From Morchella semilibera (taxonomy: Eukaryota; Ascomycota; Pezizomycetes; Pezizales; Morchellaceae), in NCBI GenBank assembly GCA_009192285.1, contig CM018606.1, forward strand, positions 248,001-312,000: a stretch of 64,000 nt of DNA. Reading direction: 5' to 3'. Positions 1-11,200 of this stretch are shown here, piece by piece; within the stretch, counting starts at the first letter, position 1; each line of letters opens with the position of its first letter. Under the pieces are notes generated by a model, which was given only the letters and a program-made list of their open reading frames with translations, was not told the origin of the DNA and did not search any database. Made by a program: the position numbers and the translations under genes.

Positions 1-878
1 TGCTATCAGCAGTGAAAGTGGCCTTCATATTTGTGCTGCGGAGCCGTGTCATATGAACTTCTTGCATCGTCACACGTATACCTCCGGTTGTGTTTCTTAG
101 CAATGATCTGATAGCCGGACTGTGGTCAATGGTCATAAGAAGTCACTAAATGAACTTAAGAAAAAGGGTATCGGATAATACTGGGGGCGTGAACAATAAA
201 CTCTGATATATTCGCCTAAATATCCGGGCATCATTTTCGACGTAGAAGAAAGCTTCGCTTCTGTCGTAAAAAATAGAGAGTTGGCGGGCACAACAAGGCC
301 TGGCGAGTCAGAACAAGTATCACTTAGAAGCTAGATCCCTCATTCATTACATGTGTCTAGATCTCTAATGCTTTGACTTTAGACTACATAATAGTTGTCG
401 CAAATCTGCCGGTAAGTTAAGTTTACATTTTTTAAATACCTTTTTCATTCATACACTAGAGGTACATAGTTTCCAAATTCAGTAAAAGGACATTAGTACC
501 TACTTCCCAATCCACACATTCTGCTCTAAAGATTTATACCTTTTCATTCCATTGAATCCCTCCTCTACAATGCCGAAGGGTCCCGACAAGATGAAACCAA
601 TCCCCCCATCACTATCTAGGAGATCCACCCGAATAACACAGATTTCCTCTGTTACAATCGGTTTCCAACAAGCCGGGGGATGTTTGAAACGCCGGCTCCA
701 AGATTCCTCTTTATCGAGAATCCAAATTTGTGGAGAGGAGTGTAGTCATTGCGAGTAGGATCTTGTAGCGGACTGGAGTTGGGGCTCTCAGCAGCTGGGT
801 TTCTGTGACGTAGATTCATCCCAGCAAATCTTGGAATACCAGTCATCCTCTTAGGGTACCTGATGACCTGAGATATGA
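1..878. other. non-coding flank, nothing recognised
   Basis: This is the downstream flank of the first kinase gene. The short open frames here overlap on opposite strands and have no recognisable protein features. No tRNA or clear repeat was seen. Confidence 0.5.
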
Positions 879-2592
879 TCATCCTCTGAGACGATTCTGT
901 GACCTCATCAAATGGGGAACTGGGGGAGTAGTTCTGATAATTGGAGCTCGCCGGGCCTCGGAGATCCACATATCATCTCCGGCTGCGGGTTCGATTGTTG
1001 AGGTTCGCTGCGCTTCTACTGCCCATAAGTCCTCGGTGGCTAGGGGTAAAATGTTTGTCATTCGCTCTGCTTCAATCACCCACATATCCTCGTTGGTATC
1101 GATTACTCCGTCGCTATCCATGAGAAGGTCGCTGTTTATAAGCACCGGGTTTCTAGCACTCCCATCTGCCTGTCGAGCTGCGGGACCCTTTTCTCTAGAA
1201 CTTGGGTCTAGCAGGTTTTGGTTGTGGGTCGGTTGGAACCGGAGCGGAATTGCCAACCTGCCGTTGGAGCTAGGCCGAACGTTTTTTAAAGGTCCCCGAA
1301 TTCGCTCGGGGGTATGGTTCTCGCCATGCAGGTGACCGCCGTGATGGACTTCACGACGTAATAGAGGTGTGGCGTCAGAAGCCCTAACGCCTGATGCACG
1401 GTCGATTGCTAGTTTCTTCGGTGTAGGGACGCGGAATTCCCAGATGAGCTCCTCTTTATTGCGCTTCTGCCTTACGGTGCGTAAGAACGGATGATTGAGG
1501 AGTTGAGTCGCGGTGAGCCGACGTTCAGGATTGATGCGAAAGCAACTTTTAATGAAGGCGAACACTATCACATTTTGACAATTAGCTCACAGAAATTGAG
1601 GAAATTGAAGAGGAGAATGTCTGTGGAAGTACAGTTTGGGTTGATCCTGGCTTTGTTGGTAAACCAACCCGGCTTCAAAGCAGCGGTAGTCTCGTATATG
1701 CGTCCTTCAGGCCAGGCAACCGGAGGTTCGTGAAAGGTCATATTGTAGGCGAGCATGCCAAACGACCAAATATCACTAGGATAAAAACCATCAGATTAAT
1801 GTAAGTCGAGCTTTGGTGGGTAAGTAATACATACGCTGGAAAGCCATAGTCACGGTCCGCACACACCTCGGGCGCCATGTAACGGGGGGTACCAAATCGC
1901 TCAGCCATCACTCCCTTGTTTCCATGACACTCCATACTAATACCGAAGTCTGTGATGATGGCACGTGCAGCCCGTGTCTTTGTTGTTAAGAGAATATTTT
2001 CTGGTTTGATGTCTGGTTTGCGTTAGAAACATAGATCTCTCGGCGGGGACGGGTACGAGGGGAGTTCACTTACCTCTGTGCATGATTCCCCTCGCGTGAA
2101 GACCTTCTAACCCCTTCAGAATATCATAAAAGATTTCCTTAAGTCGGAATTCATCGAAATGTTCCTGGGACTCGTACTTGCTAAACAGGTCGCCACCAAG
2201 TGCCAGCTCCATGAAAATATAATCTAAGCTCATTGTTAGATAGGAAGGTTGACACATAGGGTGGGTGCATACAGTTCCGGTTATCCCCCGTGAAGACGTC
2301 GAGAACCTTGGCCCAATTCCCATCTATATTGCTCAAGGCCTGCAGTATAGCAATCTCCTTCTCCACCTGTTTGCAGCATCAGCATCAATGAAGACTTTCA
2401 TGATGGGTGAAGGTAGCTTACGTTCTCTGCAGCGTTTTTCCGCTTGCTCATTACTTTGACACAGCATTTTTTACCGGTGTCACGGTGCGTGCACAGCTTA
2501 ACAGCACCAAAGTTTCCTGCACCAATTGTGTTTCCGAGCACATAACCGTTTACAATCTTTGCTCTGTTCATTCTTGTCTTTGTTCTGTTCAT
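879..2592 (-). CDS. Ser/Thr protein kinase, paralogue 1, six exons
   Basis: Predicted protein kinase of 473 residues. Exons on the minus strand are 2592-2422, 2366-2273, 2223-2074, 2022-1835 corrected to 2012-1835, 1775-1633 and 1564-879; every junction is GT..AG and the sum stays in frame. The glycine loop is IGAGNFGAV, the ATP lysine K46 (CCVKV), the helix-C glutamate lies in VEKEIAIL, the catalytic loop reads MHRDIKPENIL, then TDFGIS and YMAPEV. All residues needed for catalysis are present. After the kinase domain comes a basic, disordered tail that ends in three 19-residue repeats with the pattern D-[ML]-W-x-x-EA-x-R. The start at 2592 gives an N-terminus as short as in the neighbours; an in-frame ATG at 2748 would add 52 Thr/Pro-rich residues. 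Substrate and pathway are unknown. First of four same-strand kinase genes. Confidence 0.88.
921..1091 (-). repeat. three-copy 57-bp coding repeat in kinase 1 tail
   Basis: Three consecutive 57-bp units encode 19-residue repeats that begin EDMWVIEAER, EDLWAVEAQR and DDMWISEARR. The aromatic Trp, the EA pair and the Arg are fixed while the second half of each unit is variable. Such a regular spacing suggests repeated docking sites; this is inference. Confidence 0.85.
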
Positions 2593-3380
2593 AGTGGGTG
2601 TTGGGTATTGTGGAACCGTGGGGTATTGCTTTGGGTGAATTGGATGAGATAGCGCGGTAGTCCTAGTGGGAGAGTAATAGTGGCGTTGAGTAACTTGAGT
2701 TGGAGTTAAGGTTGTGGTGAGTTGACTAGTGTTTAACTGCGATGTCACAAGAGCGGAGAAAGAAGAGTGTTAAACAAGTGATGCACTCAGTCGAGAGGGA
2801 GAAAAGAGAATAGAAAGGGAGATCTTGGTTGACTCGTATGATACGGAGGTGTAACAGAGGGAGCTTAGAAGGTAGATGAAAGGAGGGATGGACAAAGAGG
2901 GGTTCTGCTCGGCGATGAACGGCACGACTTGTGTGTGGTTGCTATTTTTTCAAAGGCCGTGAGAATTGGTGCACATTCCATTCTATAGCAGAGAGGGCGG
3001 ATGGTGCCGGCGGAGAGCCCCCTTTGCATCATTATCGCGTGTGACTACACACTATAAGTACATATACATGCTCTTTCGAGCGGATGTCTTCTAGATTCTG
3101 CACGTAATAGGTTTGCGACTTTTAAATTTTGACCAAGGCCAGGACTGAACACTGTTCCAAACTACAGCCTGTTTGGGCTTTCATGATATATATTGTAGTA
3201 CTTGCACCTGGGGTGGAACTAAGTATTGTCCCAACAAGATTGCACGGCAACCATTCAACCCCACAAGACTTGAGACCATACAGAACCACAGTCACTAGCT
3301 TAGTCCGATTGTATTAAAGTCAAGCCACGGCTATTTCCCCACCCCAAATTTAATAGTTATATCCGACTTGAACAAGCACG

Positions 3381-3778
3381 GCGGGGCCTAGTCTCTTTCC
3401 CAGCCCATACGGTGATGTTATTGGTGGTGGTGGTTCAATACAGGCCCACCACAGTAGAGTCTGGAGCAATAACTTCTCGAAAAGAAACCGGGTTTCTAAA
3501 TGACCCCGCCGGACTTTTTTTGGTAGAGATTCCGGAGTTTCTGGCCTAGCAACCGGGGATTTTAGAGGGCAACCGGGCTCCCCTTGTTGCAGAATCCGGA
3601 GTTTTGGGGGGCTCTTTGGCATAGAGACCGGACTTTTGGCATAGCAACCGGGAAAAAAAAGGACTGGTACGAACCTTTTGGGTAAGCACACCAGACCGTT
3701 CCGGTTTGTGAAAATAATACCCCTGTAACTTCAATCACAAACCAGTTAGGTCTGGGAACGAGACTAGGCGGGGCCGGT
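3381..3778. mobile_element. MITE-like element enclosing a minisatellite
   Basis: An inverted repeat of about 18 bp (core GCCTAGTCTCTTTCCCAG at 3386-3404; its complement CTGGGAACGAGACTAGGC at 3754-3773) bounds a segment of about 400 bp. It has no coding capacity. No target duplication could be fixed. The interior is dominated by a degenerate tandem repeat. Confidence 0.55.
3486..3660. repeat. degenerate ~22-bp minisatellite
   Basis: About eight diverged tandem units of roughly 20-30 bp resemble ACCGGACTTTTGGCATAGCA. Every unit starts with CCGG followed by a T-rich core and a GGCATAG-like end. The last two units are the best preserved. Confidence 0.7.
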
Positions 3779-5191
3779 TCCTATCTTGCGCGAGAGACAA
3801 TCCTGAATTTCGCGGCAAGTACATCTCTACTTACCCCTCGGCACTATATTGACCAGGTGACCCAGAGAGGCAAGCAAACGGGCAAGAAAACACTTATATA
3901 TCGAAAGGAAGTGCAGAGGGCTTGCAGATCCAACTCTACATACCATGTATGGTGGGTTTCCACAAGTAAGCGAACATTGACCTTGCAACCAAAATTTGTA
4001 TGGGAATGCAACTTTAAAGACGTATTTCTCCACAACCACAAGGAGATGGAGCAGGAGAACCTTGGATATAGATTCTCCAGCTGTGATAGTACCTACGACT
4101 AAAATGTCAGCTCGAGAGTGCGACTTTGAAATTTTGATGTTGTTAGGTGGTTTGTATGGTTACTACCCTCATGTTCAACTACTTGTGGCACCGTGCAATA
4201 CATACATGTAGTCAGTGATTCGAACCCCAGTCCCAGAACTCAACCCCAACAGGGATTAGCGGCGGGTCACGGCTAACAAAGAGGTACAACTACTCTACCT
4301 TAATATACCAGACCCCGCTTCAACCCCGCAGGTCTATGGGTAGATAGAGAAGAGGCTCTCTAATGTCACACTCCGGTAAGGGGTAAAGTCCCTATACACC
4401 CCCCAGCCATAGCATCACACCCCCACAACCGCCCTTGTCACTGATATATCTCTCCCTACTTTAAATATCGGTCGTGGAGTGCTGCTTTTGTGTAATTACT
4501 ATCTAGCTAGCTAGCTCAATGATTCCCCCGTTATGATATTACCGTAGCTAGGGGCAAGGTAACTACCCAGTACAATGATCCTGAAGCTTGAGTGACAAAG
4601 GTAATAGGTAAAAAGCCCCAGTTTGGTACGAAACCATCTATAGTATATTCAGCGTGCAGTAAAAAAAGAAATGTATAGTAGCTACAGCCTTGCCACTTTG
4701 CTAAGATCAAGGGAATACTCAATACTGTCTGTATATGTATTATCATAATATAATATAGGAGAATATATAGTTTATACAGGCGCTAGGTCATATCTCGAAC
4801 CTGTATCTGGGATTTTGTATTCATGTAGCAATGGAGCATATATTATATCGAGTAGAATAGTTCAAGTAGCAAAATATGGCCATATCTAACCCCATTTGGC
4901 TTGTTCTTAGTAATTCATTTGCGGCGCATTATAATAGTCTTTTATATTGCGCGTAAACTCCGTTACAAACAAGCTCCTTCGGGAATTCCAAATGCAGATA
5001 AAAAAACCCGAAGGAAATACACAAAACTCATAATATCTGGAACAGAATACTTTCAAAACAGGAACGCCAATGAAATCTTGAACCATCTCAAGGATTATAC
5101 CCCCAAATCTCTCTCCATGTTTATCTCACTCCCCTAGTCGAACATCTTGTGGTCGCCATCGCTACCAATATTCGGTCAGAACTGGTTTTGC

Positions 5192-6154
5192 TTATTGTTT
5201 GAACCAGTTGTGCTGGAGTGCCTCTTCAGCAGACATCCTAGTCTTCGGGTCTCCGTTTAAGCAGGCTCTGATGAAGGCATTGCCATTCTCTGAGAGACCA
5301 GGTGGGAAAGCCTCGATTTTACATTCGGTATCGCCTTCAAATTCGAATAAGATAGCTGGCTCGGTGGGGAAACACATGTTCCAGACAAGGATACCGAGAG
5401 ACCAGATATCAACCTCGGTGCCATAACTGCTGGCCCAAGTCATTTCTGGTGCCATGTAGCCCCGAGATCCACACCTGACCTGGAGTGGTTCTTCGGCAAC
5501 GTTGCAAAAAGCTGAGAGACCAAAATCGGTGATCATTGCTGGAGAGTCATCGGCAGTAGTCTTAAGCAGAACGTTCTCGAGTTTGATATCACGGTGGACG
5601 AGTGATCTACTGTGCATAGCTTTCAGTCCGTGAAGGATGTCTTTAGTGATGGACCTAGCTCGGTCCTCGCTGAACGGACAGCCTTCACTAAGGTCGCCTC
5701 CTTCGGCAAGCTCCATAATAATATACCCTATTTGAAAGAATGCAGATGTTAGAAGCTAGAAGTTTAAACACATATGAGAGCAAAGCAATGCGGGACAGGT
5801 TATTACAGTATTCATGACGACTCTGGGCTTGCACAAAACCGACAATATTTTCGGAAGCACCACGAATACTCTTCATAGACCTTACTTCATTCCTGTACTG
5901 TATTATGGAGTCATAATTAGTACCTTATCGAATACGGTCCGTGAATTAAATAGTGAAAGGATTGAGCTGGGGAGACTTACAGCTTTAACTTCGTCTTTAT
6001 CATCTGACGCAGGAATAATCTTAATGGCATAACTAGCTTTCGACTGAACATGAGTACCGACTCTAACCTCGCCAAATGACCCAGATCCGAGAGTTCTCCC
6101 AAGAGTAAAGCTGGCTGGGTTCTCGATCTGTTGCGTTGTGAACAAACTCATCAT
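5192..6154 (-). CDS. Ser/Thr protein kinase, paralogue 2, three exons
   Basis: Predicted kinase of 266 residues, essentially a bare catalytic domain. Exons are 6154-5981, 5897-5807 and 5727-5192 with introns of 83 and 79 nt. Visible motifs are LGSGSFGEV, K45 in YAIKI, the helix-C Glu in YRNEVRSM, IIMELAEGGDL at the hinge, VHRDIKLENVL, TDFGLS and YMAPEM, then VDIWSLGILVWNM. The catalytic set is complete. The two introns sit where kinases 1, 4 and 5 also have introns (phase 0 before helix C, phase 1 before the hinge), but the three downstream introns of those genes are absent. Start chosen at the first of two adjacent Met codons, giving a 58-residue first exon as in kinase 5. Further upstream codons in frame look like leader sequence. 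Confidence 0.88.
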
Positions 6155-8350
6155 TGTGTTTGGTGTTTGTGTGTTTGTTGGGGGTTTGGTGTCTTGTGAT
6201 ACGAAGTTGTGATACACACATAGGCAATGAATGGCGGAGAAAGCTTATTCTTGAGCTGTTAAGGGGATAATGGTCCAGTGTTGTGCGAAAGTGCTTTGGT
6301 GCTAAGGGTGGGGGTGGTGCAGATAATAAAAATATTATGGCCAAGGAGAGATTCGGAGGTATTTATAGCACTAGTAAAACTGAGGCGCTAGGAACAACTA
6401 CTCCAACAATAGAGGGAAAGTATATGATTGGGTATGTATCTTGCTGGGCCGGGCTTGTATCAAAACCCGTCGAAACAGCTAAGGCGGTGAATATCGTAGG
6501 GAAAACGAATGGTATGGAAACTAGACATTGACACCATACACAAATTAGTGCTGATTGTACCGATGGACCTCAGATGGACAACACTCTCTCTTCTTTCCCA
6601 GCAGCGGATGCCAAATTTAAATGGCTCCAGAAGTGACGCTGGAATGATAGAGGTAGAGATGGATGAATTCCCTGGTTTATAGTGCAATAGGTAAAATATG
6701 ACATGATCACTTTCATGACATGAAGTGTATCGTATAGTATCATACTTTCATTGAAATCTCATTAAGAGTCTCTTCGCCATTTGCTCTTCTAAGCTGTATC
6801 GTTTCTGCCCGAATAGTTTTCTAAACATGAGACATCATTCGTTCCACTATGATAGAACATGTTGAGAAGTGGGGCGAGATAGGTATGCGACCTAAAGTGG
6901 ATAATGGACCTATCTATATTTATAGTCACGGATCAAGGAGAACAGATATGATGACAGGTATCGACTTCATACTCAATTTAAACGGAACACCTGTTCGGGC
7001 CCGACATCATTTGGGAAGCCAAATATCAAACAGTGCATTTTGTTAAAGTTGTATGCTAGTATAACACTATGGAGCGGAGAATGAAATATATTTTTTTTGG
7101 AGATTATGGCGTTAAATCATACCGATACGCCCAATTAAGAGCCCCGCCAGGGCTCCCCTGGAAATGACTCTAGCTAGCATCTAACAACGGTGAGGGTTAA
7201 TTATTTAATCGGTGTATTGAACAGCAGCCAGTAGAGGCTAGTGGGTATACAAAAGGCTGTACCTCTGTCTATAGCTTAGCACAGCTAGCCGTGTTTTGTT
7301 CAGCTATCTTACACCAGTGCAAACTTTCTGTATAAAGGCTCCCAACCCCACTAACCCGCCGGGCCACAACCCCACGCCCCATATCATCAACTAAACCACT
7401 GCCAAGATAGGTTTACCCTCAAATCACCGCCCCGAAAATACAGTAGTAATCAGCTAGCAACAACCCTCTGGACCTCCCTGCCACTATGTTCGTGTGGCAC
7501 ACCGTCACCGCACACGCGCGCAAATACCTAGCTACGGGGCCTCACGGCCCGCCAGCGGGTGCGCCTCATTGAAGGAATATATAAGGCTAGCAAAAGGAAG
7601 GAATTCGTGAATATGGAGGCGTACGCGTGCGGGGTGGGGTGGGGGGGGGGGGAAGGTGGCCCTGAGCAAAACAAGAAATAAATTATGACTGCTTATTGAG
7701 CCCTCTGGAGTGACAATGAAGGTATATCCGTTACTGCCTAGGTTTGGTTCTTTGTAACTTGTACACCTCGACCAGGATATTTCGGTCGCCTGATTGATAG
7801 TATATCTAATTATACATGATTGAGAAAGCGATACACAGAGCCTGTAGATCAAGACTGGAGCTTTGATGCAGGAAGTAGGCCTTGTACTCGGAGTGGTTGG
7901 CAGTGTGGTGCCTACCTTACCCCGCAATTTACCCCGCAATTAAGTGAACTAAGTAAAGGCATATAGGGGGAGGAAGAGGAGCCACGTGAGAGAGAGTAGT
8001 ACATCTATGCTTCTTGTAACCAATGAGAGCTAATGGCTGGTAGTACCATAAGTAAGGCCTAAATAGCTAACAAAAGAACTATTCGAAAAAGGTGAAACAG
8101 ATTAGAAGAGTGGAAAAAGGCGAGCTGATAGAAAAGTGGAACAGAGTAACAAATAAGCAGACGTAGAATCCAAAGAAGCCATAGATCTTATCATAAGGAT
8201 AGCACAAAATGTATGTAAAACCAGAAAATGACGAAATGAAATTGAAGAAAGAAATAAAAAAAAAAAAAAAAAAAAAAGAGAGCATCCTGCATGGCAGAAA
8301 TAACACGCCAACCACAAGGTAGAGAGTCTTGCCGCCCTCGGCCCCAGCAA
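6155..8350. other. intergenic between kinases 2 and 3
   Basis: No supported gene. The only longer open frame (7532-7939, minus) crosses a G12 run (7641-7652) and is of biased composition, so I do not call it. An A-tract of about 22 nt lies near 8256-8278. Its orientation is poly-T relative to the kinase 3 transcript, so it is not a retroposed poly(A) tail of that gene. Confidence 0.5.
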
Positions 8351-9349
8351 TCACTTCCACAAGTAATGGGAGCCTTCCCGCAAATCCTCCATTCTTCTAT
8401 CCCTATCTTCCGCTGAGACTCCCTCAAATTCAGGTCCTCGCATTTCCCACTGTTGTTGACCAACATGTGCATTTGGAGCTGCTTGTCTCCTCGTGATCGC
8501 ATCATTCGCCCTTCGGAGAAATGGGTGGCGTAGCGCATCTCTTGCGGATAGCCGCTTCAAAGGATCGGGGGTCAAACACTGCTCCATAAATTGCGCCCCC
8601 ATACGCGATAGGCAATCGTCCACATCTAACCAGCACTCCTTGAGTCCTACAACCTCGCATATAATGTCCACCCTGTTGTCGCTCGCCTTCCACGGGAACT
8701 TGCCGAACCACAGATTGAACATGGTGATCCCAACGGCCCACATATCGGCAAGAGCCTCATGTTCCTGATGTAAGTGGATCTCTGGAGCCATGAACTCCGG
8801 GGTTCCCTTACGCCCGACAGGCCCATTGCGGTAATCACGACAGAACCCGAAATCGCAAATAGCAAGGCGGGAATTGACCTCGGAACTAAGCAGGACAATG
8901 TTTCCTGGTTTGATATCGCGGTGGACAAGTCCTATCTGGTGGAGCTCCTTCAATCCGAGGACTATATCAAGAATAATCTCTCCCAAGCGGAGTTCACTGA
9001 GCGGTGGGGGGTTTCGAGGAAGGATATATTTTGTCTCAAGATCTCCACCTTTTGCAAGGTCGGTGATTAGGACCCAGGCGTCGTCTCGGTCAACCAAGTG
9101 AATTAGTTTTACTAAATGGGGGAACGAAAAGGGTATCTGATTCTTCACAAGCTGCATCGCACAAAGTTCGGTATCGAATATGGCCCGGATATCAACAGAC
9201 GGGTCGGGGTGCCTCGCCTTATACATCCACTTGGCTGCAAATGCAGCCTTGGTGTACTGGTGAGTGCATATATAGACCCTACCAAAGTATCCATTCCCTA
9301 TCTGTCGCCCCATCTTGTACGAATCGATAACCTTCCTTCTTTCCGGCAT
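8351..9349 (-). CDS. Ser/Thr protein kinase, paralogue 3, intronless
   Basis: A single open frame of 332 residues encodes a complete kinase domain. Motifs are IGNGYFGRV (about residues 17-25), K40 in AAKWM, helix-C E61, ITDLAKGGDL at the hinge, HRDIKPGN at 143-150, DFG at 166-168 and FMAPEI near 187-192. The C-terminal lobe continues through ADMWAVGITMFNLWFG and ends with PLKRLSARDALRHPFL, followed by a short charged tail. The catalytic loop has Gly in place of the usual Glu (DIKPGN), which is common in several kinase groups. No intron is present at any of the five positions used by the paralogues. Likely cytosolic; no membrane segment or signal peptide. Substrate unknown. Confidence 0.93.
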   Translation of the reverse strand: MPERRKVIDSYKMGRQIGNGYFGRVYICTHQYTKAAFAAKWMYKARHPDPSVDIRAIFDTELCAMQLVKNQIPFSFPHLVKLIHLVDRDDAWVLITDLAKGGDLETKYILPRNPPPLSELRLGEIILDIVLGLKELHQIGLVHRDIKPGNIVLLSSEVNSRLAICDFGFCRDYRNGPVGRKGTPEFMAPEIHLHQEHEALADMWAVGITMFNLWFGKFPWKASDNRVDIICEVVGLKECWLDVDDCLSRMGAQFMEQCLTPDPLKRLSARDALRHPFLRRANDAITRRQAAPNAHVGQQQWEMRGPEFEGVSAEDRDRRMEDLREGSHYLWK

Positions 9350-11200
9350 TTTTGTTGATCTTAGCTGGAGTTGGTTTGTTCCTGTACCTTGGGCAAGACG
9401 CCTTTAGGATTCTTCTCAATACAGCTGCGGAATGTTAGTTTATACGGAGTACTCTAAAAACGGGAGAGCGGTGAAAGTCATGTACATGGGAGACTACGAT
9501 AGATTTTTGATGGCTGTATACCAGCAAGGTCGATATTTGGCCTGCCTTGTGACAGTTATAGGGATTGGAGAAATGGATTGATGAGGAATAGGTTTGGAGG
9601 ATTTTTTAATTCGGTTGGGGATGAGGAGGAGGAGAAAGTGACGCAAGGTACGTCAAAGAGAGTTCTTATATACGCCCGATTTGCCCCGGCTATCTGCACC
9701 TGTCCTTGGCACATGGGATAACCGAAATGATTGGTGTGGGCTAGGTTATACAAATACTCAAATCGGGTGGAATATGTGCGTTTCCCAAGCACCGGATTTC
9801 ATTCACCCATGGTCAAATTTTTTCTGTGTGACTCATTGCTTGGCTACATGCTCTGTGACACAGGGAATGTCCCTACTACACATCACTTCTTGAGAGCTGG
9901 ATCATGGAGTAGCGACTAGTTTTTATGTACTCTGCAGGGTAAAAGGATCGTATCAATAAAAATATGCAGGGAATTCCTTCGTGTGTTTAAATTATGGGTG
10001 TATGGTATCCCCACCCCAGGTTTACGCCTTGGGCGCGCCACACCATGATTGGTTGCACCCAAGATCTCAAACGGCCGCAGGAGCTGGAGCGGCCAATCAT
10101 ACCCACCCATTACACAATAGCCATTCTAGATCTTATAATTATAAGCATATCGTTTTTCGAGTTAAAAATCTTCTGGAAGCCCACGTTACACCGCCGGGAT
10201 ATTATCTCTTAACTCGCTTATCGTTTGTTTTATTTGTAATAGCCATATAGTCACCAATTCCCCTTAGGTTACGTGTCTCTATAACTTTGTACTTGTTTAG
10301 CACCAATCAAAAATCCCAGTTTCTCAGTCATTGAATGGATCTCGCATATTTATTCTTTGTGATACAATCGTACAAGATTGGTGATATCAGAGGGGGGGGG
10401 GGTTGATTAGCAACAACCGATATTCCTTCCTGTCGCATCGCATGTGATTCAACTAGACATGGCGAGATAGAAATACCTACAATATACTACCAAGTAGTTG
10501 TGACTCTAGATCTCCGGATACACTCCTCCACCACCCCCAACCCACTCCCCGGCTACAGATCATTTTTTAGGATAGTGATATGACTACATATAGTTTGGGC
10601 CGCCACCGACCTACCCCCTTTCAATATTAACAGAAGTGACCTTCCATCTCATTCTTTTATATAATCTCTCTGGTGTATGCTGTTGTCTCGCAAGAATGTA
10701 ATCTTTTTATAGAATGGCATACGGAGGCGGTATTGCCGGGAGTCCGGCTACAACAATACATGTACGCTATTACGAGTCGAACATAGCGCGGAATAGTGAT
10801 CCAGAAGCAACCGCAGATGGTGAAGAATCTGCGGTACATCTTCAATCTCTACGGTCTCTAACAGGGTACAAGCCTATGTAAAGACAGGTCATACAGAACT
10901 CATTAATATGTGGTAATTGAAAAAAGAGTAGAGATGAGTTTATTCGTAAACGTATCTGGCCATACCTAGGCCTACAAAGGGTGCTGGCATGATAAAAGTT
11001 ACAGATAATATCCATGACCAATTTCATGACCAGCTAAATATCTCTTCCAACACTGACACTGGCACAAAAGATAAAGGCCGGGCTAACAGGGCCGCCAGGG
11101 ATACGTATACAATACCGCCCAAAGGACGAAAACGTAATTCGAACCGTTATAACAGGAACGCCTGCATTCCACCAACCGGTGCAGATCATCCATCCCCTGC
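9350..11200. other. intergenic between kinases 3 and 4
   Basis: No supported gene on either strand. Notable only for a G11 run at 10392-10402. Open frames are short and overlap each other. Confidence 0.5.

Larger units (their letters stand above)
2593..5191. other. intergenic between kinases 1 and 2
   Basis: No convincing gene. The stretch contains the inverted-repeat element with an internal minisatellite at 3381-3778, described separately. The rest is AT-balanced, has a short (AGCT)n run near 4503, and includes only small overlapping open frames. A B-box-like sequence lies at about 4213-4230 on the minus strand without a cloverleaf. Confidence 0.5.

Noticed and set aside
8256-8278. A-tract beside the intronless kinase as a retroposition tail
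   Set aside because: It is poly-T in the sense of the kinase transcript, so it cannot be that gene's poly(A) tail; no target duplication was seen.
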